From Mycolicibacterium holsaticum DSM 44478 = JCM 12374 (GTDB taxonomy: Bacteria > Actinomycetota > Actinomycetes > Mycobacteriales > Mycobacteriaceae), in contig NZ_CP080998.1 in NCBI RefSeq assembly GCF_019645835.1, positions 5,084,001 through 5,148,000 on the forward strand: DNA of 64,000 bases, written 5' to 3'. The translations under genes and the position numbers were made by a program. Under the pieces are notes generated by a model. It saw only the letters and a list, made by a program, of their open reading frames with translations, ran no database searches and was not told the origin of the DNA. Positions within the stretch are counted from its first letter, which is position 1. Each line of letters opens with the position of its first letter. This document shows positions 7,535 to 15,630 of the stretch, in pieces.

Positions 7535-9298
7535 CTACGGCACAGGCGGTTTGGGGTTGTTGGGTACCGGAATGGGGATGGACCCGATGCCCGGCACCAC
7601 CAGGTGTGTTGTCGTCACCGCGGCGGTCGTGGTCGTCGGTGTCGTCGTCGTGGTCGGCGGGGTCGTGGTTGTCGTTGTCGTGGTCGTTGTCGTGGTCGTT
7701 GTGGTGGTGGTCGTGGGCGGCGTGGTGGTCGTCGTGACGACGGTGGTCGTCGGCGGCGGCGGCGCCTGGGTGGTCTCGGGTGGAGGCGGCGGGTCGCTGG
7801 TCACCGTGACCGTCTCAACGGGCGGACTCGGCGGCAATTCGCTGGTCGGCGGCGGCGACGCGGGCGGACCGGGGGCGGCCGACGTGTTGGGCGGGTCGGT
7901 GGTGTCGGTGCTGTCGGTCGCGCTGGTGAGCGCGATCGCCACCCCGCCGACGGCGATCAGCGCGACGGCGGCGGCCACGCCGAAGACCAGCACGGGCAGC
8001 CGTTGCCAGGTGCTGGGCTCGTCGATCGGGCCCGTCGCCGGCACGTACTGCACGGGCGGACGCATCGCTGTCATGCCGGTGTCGTAGGACTGCGGGCCGG
8101 TATATGGCACCGGTTCTTCGGCGCCGTCGTCGTCCTGCGACCAGGCCAGTGCCCCGACCGTCGGCGACTGCGGTGCATCGAAGTCGGTCAGCGGAGCCGG
8201 AGCCAGCCCCGTTGGAGCGTCGGCGGCGGGGGCCAGCCCGGTGGCGGCGTCGGCGGCGGGGGCCAGCCCGGTTTCGGCGGCCGCGGCGGGGGCCAGCCCG
8301 GTTTCGGCGGCCGCGGCCGCGCCGTATGCGGTGTACAGCGCGGCGCCCACGGCGGCATCCAGGGCGGGCTGCGGTGTGGTGATCACCGGCGCGCCCGAAT
8401 GCTGGGCAAGTCGCTGACCGATCAGCGGAATGCTCGCACCGCCACCGACCGTCACCACCGCGGACACGTTTCGCCAGTCAATCCTGTTGCGCTGCAACGT
8501 ATCGTCAAGTGCCGCCAACATTCCGGTCAGCGGGTCGGCGAGCAGCGACTCCAGCTGTGATCGGGACACCTGAACCGTTGACCGGTGTCCGGGCAGTTCT
8601 GCGACAACCTCGGTCACCGCCTCGGTCGACAACCGCTCCTTGGCGCGCTGACATTCGTCGCGCACCCGGGTGAGCGAACCGACCGCGGCGGTGCCTGCCG
8701 GATCTGCCTCCCCGGTCCGCGCGATCTGGTCGAGCACCAGGCGCATCAGTGCCTGATCGATCTGGTCGCCGGAGAAGTCCGGGTAGCGCGTGGTTTCGTC
8801 GATCGGCTCGAACCCCGCACCCGCATCGGCCAGCGTGATGCTGGTGCCGCCGCCGCCGAAGTCCAGCAGCACAGCGACCCCGTGGGGGGTGAGGCCGGGG
8901 TTCACGTTCAGCGCCGTGAACGCCGCAACGGCGTCGGACACCAGCCGCGCGGGCGTACCGTTCGGCGCCAGCACGGGATTGGCGCGCATCGCGTTGCGCA
9001 GCGCGCGCAGCGCTGCGGGGCCCCAGTGCGCGGGCACCGCGATGGCGATGTCGGTCGACGGTTGTGCCCCGCTGGCCTGGACCAACTCCGTCAACGCATC
9101 GGCCAACAGTTGTTCGGCGGGATGGGTCGATCCGTCGGCGGCCACCAGGGGAACGGCGTCGCCGACGCGGTCCACGAAACCGCTCAACACCGTGCCGTCG
9201 GCACGGGCCAGCACGGCACGTCGTATCACAGGTTGATTGCCGACGCGCGCCGCGACCAAGTTCGTCGTCCCGATCGACAACCCCAACGGGTCGCTCAT
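7535..9298 (-). CDS. Hsp70-family membrane protein with poly-Thr tail
   Basis: The product is 587 residues from ATG 9298; a GTG at 9310 would add four. Residues about 1-325 are an Hsp70/DnaK-type nucleotide-binding domain: Gly-Leu-Ser-Ile-Gly-Thr-Thr near the start, a phosphate-2 loop Leu-Leu-Asp-Phe-Gly-Gly-Gly-Gly-Thr and an adenosine motif Val-Gly-Gly-Gly-Ala-Ser. No substrate-binding domain follows. Instead there are four decapeptide repeats (Thr-Gly-Leu-Ala-Pro-Ala), a membrane helix (about 440-465) and a Pro/Thr-rich tail ending in runs of Thr. It is therefore not a standard chaperone but a membrane-bound Hsp70-like sensor or scaffold. Role unknown. Confidence 0.75.
   Translation of the reverse strand: MSDPLGLSIGTTNLVAARVGNQPVIRRAVLARADGTVLSGFVDRVGDAVPLVAADGSTHPAEQLLADALTELVQASGAQPSTDIAIAVPAHWGPAALRALRNAMRANPVLAPNGTPARLVSDAVAAFTALNVNPGLTPHGVAVLLDFGGGGTSITLADAGAGFEPIDETTRYPDFSGDQIDQALMRLVLDQIARTGEADPAGTAAVGSLTRVRDECQRAKERLSTEAVTEVVAELPGHRSTVQVSRSQLESLLADPLTGMLAALDDTLQRNRIDWRNVSAVVTVGGGASIPLIGQRLAQHSGAPVITTPQPALDAAVGAALYTAYGAAAAAETGLAPAAAAETGLAPAADAATGLAPAADAPTGLAPAPLTDFDAPQSPTVGALAWSQDDDGAEEPVPYTGPQSYDTGMTAMRPPVQYVPATGPIDEPSTWQRLPVLVFGVAAAVALIAVGGVAIALTSATDSTDTTDPPNTSAAPGPPASPPPTSELPPSPPVETVTVTSDPPPPPETTQAPPPPTTTVVTTTTTPPTTTTTTTTTTTTTTTTTTPPTTTTTPTTTTAAVTTTHLVVPGIGSIPIPVPNNPKPPVP
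7611..7762 (-). repeat. GTC/GTG trinucleotide tract encoding poly-Thr
   Basis: Almost pure GTN triplets on the plus strand encode a run of Thr with a few Pro on the minus strand in the tail of the Hsp70-like protein. Triplet tracts like this are prone to slippage in multiples of three, so tail length may vary between isolates. A heavily O-mannosylated surface tail is plausible but inferred. Confidence 0.8.
8191..8310 (-). repeat. Four 30-bp tandem repeats inside the Hsp70-like gene
   Basis: Blocks at 8191, 8221, 8251 and 8281 share the core gggggccagcccggt with an exact 30-base period; the first block is diverged. They encode decapeptides of the type Thr-Gly-Leu-Ala-Pro-Ala-Ala-x-Ala-x between the nucleotide-binding domain and the membrane helix. 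It is a coding minisatellite. Confidence 0.85.
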
Positions 9299-9372
9299 AA
9301 CGGACCACACGATAGCCGTCCGGCCTGGCGAAACCCGTCAGACACTCCGGTCCAACGACGTTCGGCCGTCAC

Positions 9373-9398
9373 GGTTTTGGCCCGTCGTGAACGGGTAC
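9373..9398 (+). promoter_or_regulatory. SigF-type promoter
   Basis: GGTTT (9373-9377), 15 bases, then GGGTAC (9393-9398) matches the mycobacterial SigF consensus GTTT-N15-17-GGGTA(T/C). It ends 10 bases before the ATG of the FAD/Rieske gene, so transcription would start almost at the start codon and the mRNA would be leaderless or nearly so. It predicts general-stress expression of that gene. Confidence 0.65.
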
Positions 9399-9408
9399 TA
9401 GGCAGGCC

Positions 9409-10926
9409 ATGACATCTCTGTGGCTAGCAAACCGCGGTAACCGCGCGACTCCATCCAACCCGATGGTCGACGCCGACCGTTCTGCCGACGTCGTCGTGGT
9501 CGGCGCGGGCATCACCGGGCTGATCACCGCCGTCCTGCTGGCCCGCGCCGGCAAGGACGTCCTGGTGCTCGAAGCGCAGTTCGCCGGCGCAGGCGCGACC
9601 GGTAACACCACGGCCAAGATCTCGCTGCTGCAGGGCACGAAGATGTCGAAGATCGTCGGCAAGCACGGCGTCAAGACCGCCAAGCAGTACCTCGACGGCA
9701 ACCGCGAGGGCCAGGAATGGTTGGTCCAGCACTGTGCGGCCCACGGCATCTCCGTGCAGCGCGAGGACGCCTACACCTACGCCCAGTCCGAAAAAGGTCT
9801 GTCGACAGCGCGCGAGGAGTTGGCCGCGTGCAAGTCGGTGGGCCTCGATGCGACGTGGGCGGACGATGCCAGGGACGAGGACGGGGTGCCGTTCCCGTTC
9901 GCCGGTGCGGTGCGGCTGCCCGATCAGGCGCAGTTCGACCCGATGCCGCTGCTGGACAGTCTGATCGTCGAACTCGACGAACGCGGCGGGCGGCTCGCAC
10001 AAGGCGTTCGGGTGCAGAAGGTGTCCAACGACGGTGACGGCCTCTCACTCAGCGTGCGCACCAGCGACGGTGCCGAATTCGACACGCACGCAAAGCAATG
10101 CGTACTTGCAACAGGCATTCCGATTCTCGACCGAGGCGGGTTTTTCGCCCGCCTGCAGCCGAGCCGCTCATACTGCATGGCCTACCAGGTGCCCGGCAGC
10201 ATCACCCGGGGAATGTACATCTCGGCCGATTCACCTACCAGGTCCATCCGCTACGCGCCGACGCCCGACGGGGACCGGCTGCTGGTCGGCGGTGCAGGTC
10301 ATCCCGTCGGCCACGAGAAGAGCCCGGCGTCGTCGGTGCAGGAACTCGACGCGTGGGCCAAGACGCACTACCCCGGCGCGATGCAGACCAACTACTGGTC
10401 GGCGCAGGATTACACGCCGATTGACCAGCTGCCCTATGTCGGGCCCATCCTGCCGGGCCACGACAAGATCTTCGTGGCGACGGGTTTCGACAAATGGGGC
10501 ATGACCAACGGGACGGCGGCTGCGCTGGCGCTGTCCAGCCGCATCCTGGGCGGGCGGATGGACTGGGCCGAGGCGTTCGCCAGTTGGAGCCCGCACGAAC
10601 TGTCCGGCATCCCCAAGGCCATGCAGCTCAACCTGGAGGTGGCGCTGTATTTGACCAGAGGCTGGATCACCCCGGCGACGCGGATCACCGACCGTACGCC
10701 CGAGGAGGGCGGTGTGGTCAGCGGCCCGCCGTGGGACCTGGAGGCCCGCAGCGTCGTCGACGGTGTCGAGCACCGGGTGTCGCCGGTGTGCCCGCATCTG
10801 GGCGGGATCGTGAACTGGAACGACGCCGACGAATCGTGGGAATGCCCGCTGCACGGGTCGCGGTTCGCCCCCGACGGCACGCTGCTCGAAGGCCCTGCGA
10901 CACGTAACCTCACTGCGGCGCAGTAG
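9409..10926 (+). CDS. FAD-dependent oxidoreductase with C-terminal Rieske [2Fe-2S] domain
   Basis: The 505-residue product has a DAO-type FAD domain (residues about 25-400), with the dinucleotide motif Gly-Ala-Gly-Ile-Thr-Gly near 32 and a late motif containing Val-Ala-Thr-Gly-Phe-Asp-Lys-Trp-Gly-Met-Thr. A Rieske domain (about 435-500) follows with Cys-Pro-His-Leu-Gly-Gly and Cys-Pro-Leu-His-Gly-Ser, the two Cys and two His ligands of a [2Fe-2S] cluster. Oxidoreductases of this two-domain type probably pass electrons between flavin and cluster; the substrate is unknown. A SigF-like promoter sits directly upstream. Its 3' end overlaps the convergent gene by 17 bases. Confidence 0.88.
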   Translation: MTSLWLANRGNRATPSNPMVDADRSADVVVVGAGITGLITAVLLARAGKDVLVLEAQFAGAGATGNTTAKISLLQGTKMSKIVGKHGVKTAKQYLDGNREGQEWLVQHCAAHGISVQREDAYTYAQSEKGLSTAREELAACKSVGLDATWADDARDEDGVPFPFAGAVRLPDQAQFDPMPLLDSLIVELDERGGRLAQGVRVQKVSNDGDGLSLSVRTSDGAEFDTHAKQCVLATGIPILDRGGFFARLQPSRSYCMAYQVPGSITRGMYISADSPTRSIRYAPTPDGDRLLVGGAGHPVGHEKSPASSVQELDAWAKTHYPGAMQTNYWSAQDYTPIDQLPYVGPILPGHDKIFVATGFDKWGMTNGTAAALALSSRILGGRMDWAEAFASWSPHELSGIPKAMQLNLEVALYLTRGWITPATRITDRTPEEGGVVSGPPWDLEARSVVDGVEHRVSPVCPHLGGIVNWNDADESWECPLHGSRFAPDGTLLEGPATRNLTAAQ

Positions 10927-11677
10927 GTTCCGGTTCCGGCTTGTCCGGGACGAGCTTCCGCATCACCGCCGAGCCGACCACACCGGCGGCGATCAGCGCG
11001 ATGGCCACCGCGTCGGGCAGGGCGTCGGTCACCCACCCGATGATGCCCACCGCGGTGACAAACGGCGGGAACCAGTCGAAGACCCCGGCGACTGACGCGG
11101 TCTCGCCCATCGCGTAATCGGGATAGAACTCGGTGAACGACACGGCGAAGATGAGCGCACCGATCGGCAGAACCCATGCCGTCCAGAAGTTGTCGTTGTC
11201 CCCGAGCACCGCGTCTCCGTACACGCCGACGATCGCGGAGAACAGGAACGCGCCCGCCCACGCCGCCGAGATGACGTAGTTGATCCGCAGAAAGATCGGG
11301 CTGTCCCAGTACTCCTCGGGTGTGGTGTCCTTCGCGTAGGCAAGGGTGAAGGGTCTGCGGGCCAGCAAGGTCACGATCGCGAACGCGGCCAGCGCCACAC
11401 TGCTCAACGCCCCGGCCCACAGCTGCAGCCACTCGATGGCGCCGTCGGAGGCCGCCAAGCCCAGCACGGCAAGGACGCCGAAATAGGCCACGGTGAACAC
11501 TTCCAGAAGATGCACGGGCACGCCCCGGCGCACACCGACCCACAGCGTCAGCAGCGACAACGCCAGCGCGACCGAGGCGGCCTCTTCGAAGCGGCCCGGA
11601 CCGTTGATGATCCCCATCAAGATCCACGGCGCGAGGCCCGCAAGGGGCGATCTGACGTAACCGTCGACGAATTTCAT
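10910..11677 (-). CDS. Multi-pass membrane protein of unknown function
   Basis: I do not recognise a characterised family. The 255-residue product from ATG 11677 has about seven hydrophobic segments spread over its whole length, connected by short loops, with a Pro/Glu-rich cytosolic C-terminus. The loop Phe-Tyr-Pro-Asp-Tyr-Ala-Met-Gly-Glu around residue 193 is a notable conserved-looking stretch. A longer upstream reading frame to 12028 is antisense to the SnoaL-like gene and is rejected. The start lies only 37 bases from the divergent neighbour. Confidence 0.65.
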   Translation of the reverse strand: MKFVDGYVRSPLAGLAPWILMGIINGPGRFEEAASVALALSLLTLWVGVRRGVPVHLLEVFTVAYFGVLAVLGLAASDGAIEWLQLWAGALSSVALAAFAIVTLLARRPFTLAYAKDTTPEEYWDSPIFLRINYVISAAWAGAFLFSAIVGVYGDAVLGDNDNFWTAWVLPIGALIFAVSFTEFYPDYAMGETASVAGVFDWFPPFVTAVGIIGWVTDALPDAVAIALIAAGVVGSAVMRKLVPDKPEPEPTAPQ

Positions 11678-11714
11678 GGTGGCACTGTATGCGGCGGGCT
11701 GCGGTTGTGCTGCA

Positions 11715-12182
11715 ATGTCGACCATGGGTGACATAGACGACATCAAACAGGTCAAATACCGGTATTTGCGCGCGCTGGACACCAAATATTGGGACGAGTT
11801 CGCCGACACCCTCACCGAGGATGTGGTGGGCAGATACGGCGAGTCCATCGGCGAGGAGCACCACTTCACCAACCGCGATGAGCTGGTGACGTTCATGCGC
11901 AACTCACTGGGCCCGGAGATCATCACCGAGCACCGCGTCACCCATCCCGAGATCAACGTGGCCGGCGACGAGGCGACCGGCACCTGGTACCTACAGGACC
12001 GGGTGATCGCACCGGATTTCAACTTCATGCTGATCGGCGCCGGTTTCTACCACGACCGTTACCGGCGCACCAGCGAGGGCTGGAAGATCTGCGAAACCGG
12101 TTACGACCGCACCTACGATGCTTCGATGTCCACCGAAGGGTTGAACTTCAAGGTGAAACCCGGTCGGGCGCTTAATCTTTGA
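11715..12182 (+). CDS. SnoaL-like / NTF2-fold protein
   Basis: The 155-residue product has the length and pattern of a nuclear transport factor 2-like (SnoaL) single domain: N-terminal helices with Tyr-Leu-Arg-Ala-Leu-Asp and Trp-Asp-Glu-Phe-Ala, then long strands including Thr-Gly-Thr-Trp-Tyr-Leu and a late Tyr-Arg-Arg-Thr-Ser-Glu-Gly-Trp-Lys-Ile. This fold covers dehydratases, isomerases and binding proteins, so the exact role cannot be set. ATG 11715 is chosen; 11724 is possible. It is divergent from the membrane protein gene. Confidence 0.75.
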   Translation: MSTMGDIDDIKQVKYRYLRALDTKYWDEFADTLTEDVVGRYGESIGEEHHFTNRDELVTFMRNSLGPEIITEHRVTHPEINVAGDEATGTWYLQDRVIAPDFNFMLIGAGFYHDRYRRTSEGWKICETGYDRTYDASMSTEGLNFKVKPGRALNL

Positions 12183-12185
12183 CGG

Positions 12186-12839
12186 CTATTTCGAGATCGC
12201 GATCAGCGCGCCCGGGCGCAGCCACGCCATGATCTTGACCAGCGTGGCGTCGTCGATGGCCACACATCCTGCCGTCGGGCCGCCGTCGGTGGCGTGCAGG
12301 AAGAACGCACCGCCGTTGCCCGGCACCCGGTCCTTGTTGACGCCCATCACGACCGCGTGCACGTACTGCGGGATGTCGAGGTTCTCGGTGCCGCTGGCCG
12401 GGTCGGTGTCAAACGGGCACTGCACCTTCTTGCACACCTGCATGGTGTTGTAGGTGGGGCTTTTCATATCGCCGTCCCACCAGTGATCCGAGCCGACCTG
12501 GACGTAGGGCAGACCACCGCCGGGGTTGGGGGCGGTGCCGAACGCGAAGTCGAGCGTGAAGATCCCCATCGGGGTTTTCATTTCACCGTCGTGGGTTTGC
12601 GGCGCCATGCCCTTGGCTCCGATCCAGGCGGGAATGCCGATTCCGATCGGCTGCCAGCCGGCCGGGGTACGCTGGTAGACGTCCATCTTGGCTTTCGAAC
12701 CGCCGACGCCCACAACCGAAATCACCTGGGTTGCGGCTCCGACGGAGTTGGCGAACCACGGCTGGGTTTGGGCATGGCTCCGCGGGGCGGTGCCGATCAG
12801 CGCCACCAGGGCACACATCACGATCAGCAGTCGGCGCAC
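12186..12839 (-). CDS. Exported L,D-transpeptidase-like (YkuD fold) protein
   Basis: The 217-residue product has a signal peptide ending near Ser-His-Ala (residue 23). The C-terminal part carries His182 and the motif Pro-Thr-Ala-Gly-Cys192-Val-Ala, which resembles the Ser-His-Gly-Cys catalytic motif of L,D-transpeptidases with Ala in place of the His-side residue. These enzymes form 3-3 peptidoglycan crosslinks or attach proteins in the envelope. The variant motif places it in the divergent YkuD/ErfK branch, so activity is inferred. It starts with GTG and is divergent from the PAP2/lipid kinase gene by 68 bases. Confidence 0.75.
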   Translation of the reverse strand: MRRLLIVMCALVALIGTAPRSHAQTQPWFANSVGAATQVISVVGVGGSKAKMDVYQRTPAGWQPIGIGIPAWIGAKGMAPQTHDGEMKTPMGIFTLDFAFGTAPNPGGGLPYVQVGSDHWWDGDMKSPTYNTMQVCKKVQCPFDTDPASGTENLDIPQYVHAVVMGVNKDRVPGNGGAFFLHATDGGPTAGCVAIDDATLVKIMAWLRPGALIAISK

Positions 12840-12907
12840 CGGACCATGCTAAGTGGCCGCGCGTGCGGTTTGGGTTAAGCCGCGCGCCCGCTGGATAAGT
12901 TGATGGC

Positions 12908-14398
12908 ATGGACTTACTGCCCGTACGGCGGCACCGTGGCATCCGACAGATCGGTCAGGGGCTCGGCACGCTCGACCGTGAGGTGTTCGAGGCCATCGCG
13001 GATTCGCCCAGCCCGCTGCTCGACGCGGTGATGCCCCGGCTGACCAGGGCCGCGGACTATTCGAAGTTGTGGTTGGCGATCGCGGCGGTGCTCGGGGCCG
13101 TCGGCGGGCCGTCGGTCCGTCGCGGCGCGACGCGCGGCGTGCTGAGCCTGGCGGTGACGAGCCTGGTCACCAACCAGGTGGCCAAGCGGGTGTGGAAGCG
13201 CGCGCGGCCCAACTGGGGGTTGGTGCCGTTGGCGCGGCGCGCACGACGCACGCCCACGTCGAACTCGTTGCCGTCGGGGCATTCGGCGAGCGCGGCGGCG
13301 TTCGCCGTCGGCGTCGGCTTGGAGAGCCCGCCGCTCGGGTTGGCGCTGGGACTGCTGGCCGGCCTGGTCGGGATGTCGCGGGTGGCGACCGGCGCGCACT
13401 ACCCCGGCGACGTCCTTGCAGGACTCGGCCTGGGTGCTGCGGTGGCCGTGCTCGGCGGGCGGGTGGTGCCGCCGGTGGTTCCGACCAAGATTCCGGCCGC
13501 TGACCCGCTGTGGGTGGGCGCCGCCAAGCGTCCCGACGGCGCGGGTACGGTGCTTGTCGTCAACCCGGCCTCGGGTGCCGGCGCCGGGGCCGAGGTCATC
13601 GATCAGGTGCGAAAAGCATTGCCGCGCACAGAGATTGTCGAACTCGGGGATGACGACGACATCGAGGAGGCGTTGCGCTCTGCGGCCGAGCGTGCAGAGG
13701 TGCTTGCCGTGGCCGGCGGGGACGGCACCGTGTCGTGTGCGGCCGGCGTCGCGCTCGACGCCGACATCCCGCTGGCGGTGTTTCCCGGTGGGACGTTCAA
13801 CCACTTCGCCAAGGACATCGGCTGCGACACCGTGGCCAAGACCGTCGAGGCGATCCAGCAGGGCACCGTCGCCTGCGTCGACCTGGTCTGCCTCAACGAC
13901 AACCGCATGGTGATCAACACCGCGAGCATCGGGGCCTACCCGGCGTTCGTTGCGACCCGGGAGAAGTACGAACACCGGATCGGCAAGCCGCTGGCAAGCG
14001 TGTATGCGATGTACCACACGCTGCGACACGACGATCCCGTGCGGATCCGCTACGACAACAAGACGCTGCAGACGTCGCTGTTCTTCCTCGGCAACTCGAC
14101 GTATCTGCCGTCGGGTTTCGCCCCGGCGCGGCGCACCCGCATCGACGACGGCCTGCTCGACATCCGGATCCTGGAGACCGGCCGTCCGTGGGCCAAGCTG
14201 CGCATACTCGCCGCGGCGGCGACGGGACGCCTCGAACGCAGCCCGCTGTACCACGAACTGCGGGTGCCGGAGTTCAAGTTCACGGTGGTCGACGGTACGA
14301 CGGTACTGGCGCACGACGGCGAGGTCGGCACCGAATGCGACGAGGCCAGCTTCGTCACGCGGTACCGGGTGCTTCCGGTATTTCGTCCGGTTCCGTGA
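12908..14398 (+). CDS. Bifunctional PAP2 phosphatase / diacylglycerol-kinase family protein
   Basis: The 496-residue fusion has two domains. The PAP2 domain (about 30-185) contains all three phosphatase motifs: Lys-x6-Arg-Pro, Pro-Ser-Gly-His and Ser-Arg-x5-His-x3-Asp. The second half (about 210-495) is a DAGK/sphingosine-kinase catalytic domain with Asn-Pro-x-Ser-Gly and Gly-Gly-Asp-Gly-Thr. It should both dephosphorylate and phosphorylate lipids at the membrane; the lipid is unknown. This fusion is common in actinobacteria. Its 3' end overlaps the convergent second PAP2 gene by 44 bases. Confidence 0.88.
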   Translation: MDLLPVRRHRGIRQIGQGLGTLDREVFEAIADSPSPLLDAVMPRLTRAADYSKLWLAIAAVLGAVGGPSVRRGATRGVLSLAVTSLVTNQVAKRVWKRARPNWGLVPLARRARRTPTSNSLPSGHSASAAAFAVGVGLESPPLGLALGLLAGLVGMSRVATGAHYPGDVLAGLGLGAAVAVLGGRVVPPVVPTKIPAADPLWVGAAKRPDGAGTVLVVNPASGAGAGAEVIDQVRKALPRTEIVELGDDDDIEEALRSAAERAEVLAVAGGDGTVSCAAGVALDADIPLAVFPGGTFNHFAKDIGCDTVAKTVEAIQQGTVACVDLVCLNDNRMVINTASIGAYPAFVATREKYEHRIGKPLASVYAMYHTLRHDDPVRIRYDNKTLQTSLFFLGNSTYLPSGFAPARRTRIDDGLLDIRILETGRPWAKLRILAAAATGRLERSPLYHELRVPEFKFTVVDGTTVLAHDGEVGTECDEASFVTRYRVLPVFRPVP

Positions 14399-15023
14399 TC
14401 GGCTGCGTCGGCGACACCATGGCCAGGCAGACGGCGAAATAGGCGTACCCCAGCAGCCATCCGGCGAGCACGTCGGAGGGATGGTGCACGTTGAGCACGA
14501 CCCGACCCAACCCGATCGCGACGACGATCACGACGCCGAGGACCACCAGCCACGCCCGTAGCGGCCTGCGCACGACCGGAAGGACCACGCTCAGCAGCGC
14601 GAGCACGGCCACCATTACGCCCAGCGCATGGCCGGACGGAAACGCCGAGCCCATGGCGTGGACCAGAGCGGTGGCAGGGCGCGGCCGGTCGGCGGCACGC
14701 TTGGCGGCTTCTGTGATGAGCCCGCTGAGTTCGACCGTGATGAGCAGGAACATCGCGATACGCACGTTGCGCCGGACCAGCGCAACGACGATCACGACGA
14801 GCGTCACCAACCGAAAGGCCATCGGTCCCAGCACGGTGCAGAACACGTGCCAGCCGAGCACCCAGCCGGGGCGTGCGTCACCGTAGCGGTAGAAGCCCTC
14901 CAGCAGCGCGTTGTCGAGGTCGCTCAGCCACCGCCACTGCTGGGCGTAGCCGATCCACAGCAGCGCGTACCCCGCGGTCGCTGCGAGCGCCGAGCCGATC
15001 AGCCAGCGCTTGTGTGGTGCCAC
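14355..15023 (-). CDS. PAP2 family membrane phosphatase
   Basis: The 222-residue integral membrane protein has about six helices and the complete PAP2 signature: Lys-x6-Arg-Pro (Lys-Arg-Ala-Ala-Asp-Arg-Pro-Arg-Pro), Pro-Ser-Gly-His and Arg-x5-His-x3-Asp. Family members remove phosphate from lipid phosphates such as phosphatidate or undecaprenyl diphosphate. It starts with GTG. It is convergent with the PAP2/lipid-kinase fusion, so two phosphatases of one class are encoded back to back. Confidence 0.85.
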   Translation of the reverse strand: MAPHKRWLIGSALAATAGYALLWIGYAQQWRWLSDLDNALLEGFYRYGDARPGWVLGWHVFCTVLGPMAFRLVTLVVIVVALVRRNVRIAMFLLITVELSGLITEAAKRAADRPRPATALVHAMGSAFPSGHALGVMVAVLALLSVVLPVVRRPLRAWLVVLGVVIVVAIGLGRVVLNVHHPSDVLAGWLLGYAYFAVCLAMVSPTQPITEPDEIPEAPGTA

Positions 15024-15071
15024 CCATAAGCTCTACCACCTGCGATGCGTCGCGGATTAGGGTGGCTGCAC

Positions 15072-15554
15072 ATGGCCGTATTTCTGCGCAAGCTGTTCCG
15101 CATCGGCGGTCTACCCGCCGAACTGCGCGCCGAGGTGGCCGCGGAGGGCATCATCCACCTGGCCGAGTACGTGCCCGTGACACGCCGCTTCAGCGGAAAG
15201 ATCCCGGGTAAACGCGCCAACGGCGACATCGCGAGCTACGTCGGCTCGCTGGTGCTGACCAACGAGCGGGTGCTGGCCACGCTGTCATCGGTGCCGAAGC
15301 TCGCCGGCCGCACCGTCGATCAGCGCTGGGACGCCCCGCAGGCAGGCACCGTCACCGCCGAGCTGTCCGAGACCGGCCTCTTCATCGAGGTCGACCTGCA
15401 CGCGGTGGATTCGCGGTGCGAGGGGCAGCTGTCCCTGCACTACAAGGAGTCGCTGCCCGACGAGCTGCTGATGCGCCTGCCCCGCCGGTCCCTGGCGTTC
15501 GACGTGCCGCCCGAGTACGTCTTCCGCGCGGTCGGCGTGCCCTATCACCCGTGA
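15072..15554 (+). CDS. Conserved mycobacterial protein of unknown function
   Basis: The 160-residue soluble protein has no signal peptide and no motif I recognise. It is rich in beta-type segments. ATG 15072 is chosen over an upstream ATG at 15045 because the sequence from Met-Ala-Val-Phe-Leu-Arg-Lys looks like a natural start. It is divergent from the PAP2 gene and convergent with the Tam-type methyltransferase, separated by a shared intergenic hairpin element. Confidence 0.6.
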   Translation: MAVFLRKLFRIGGLPAELRAEVAAEGIIHLAEYVPVTRRFSGKIPGKRANGDIASYVGSLVLTNERVLATLSSVPKLAGRTVDQRWDAPQAGTVTAELSETGLFIEVDLHAVDSRCEGQLSLHYKESLPDELLMRLPRRSLAFDVPPEYVFRAVGVPYHP

Positions 15555-15561
15555 AACCGCT

Positions 15562-15628
15562 CCGCCGAACGTGCGTTACCCGCACGCCCGAAGCGCCGCG
15601 AGCGTGACACGACCCCACACTCGGCCGG
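15562..15628. repeat. Intergenic imperfect hairpin, copy 1 of a dispersed element
   Basis: Between two convergent stop codons, CCGCCGAACGTG pairs with CACACTCGGCCGG near the other end. The element aligns along its whole length with one at 54756-54822, which also lies between convergent genes. This suggests a dispersed mycobacterial intergenic repeat that may act as a two-way terminator. Confidence 0.55.
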
Positions 15629-15630
15629 GC

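Noticed and set aside
8191..8310. 30-base tandem repeats as a CRISPR array
   Set aside because: There are no spacers; units are contiguous and coding within the Hsp70-like gene.
12914..14314. 466-codon minus-strand open frame opposite the PAP2/lipid kinase gene
   Set aside because: The plus-strand gene has complete PAP2 and kinase motifs; the antisense frame has none.
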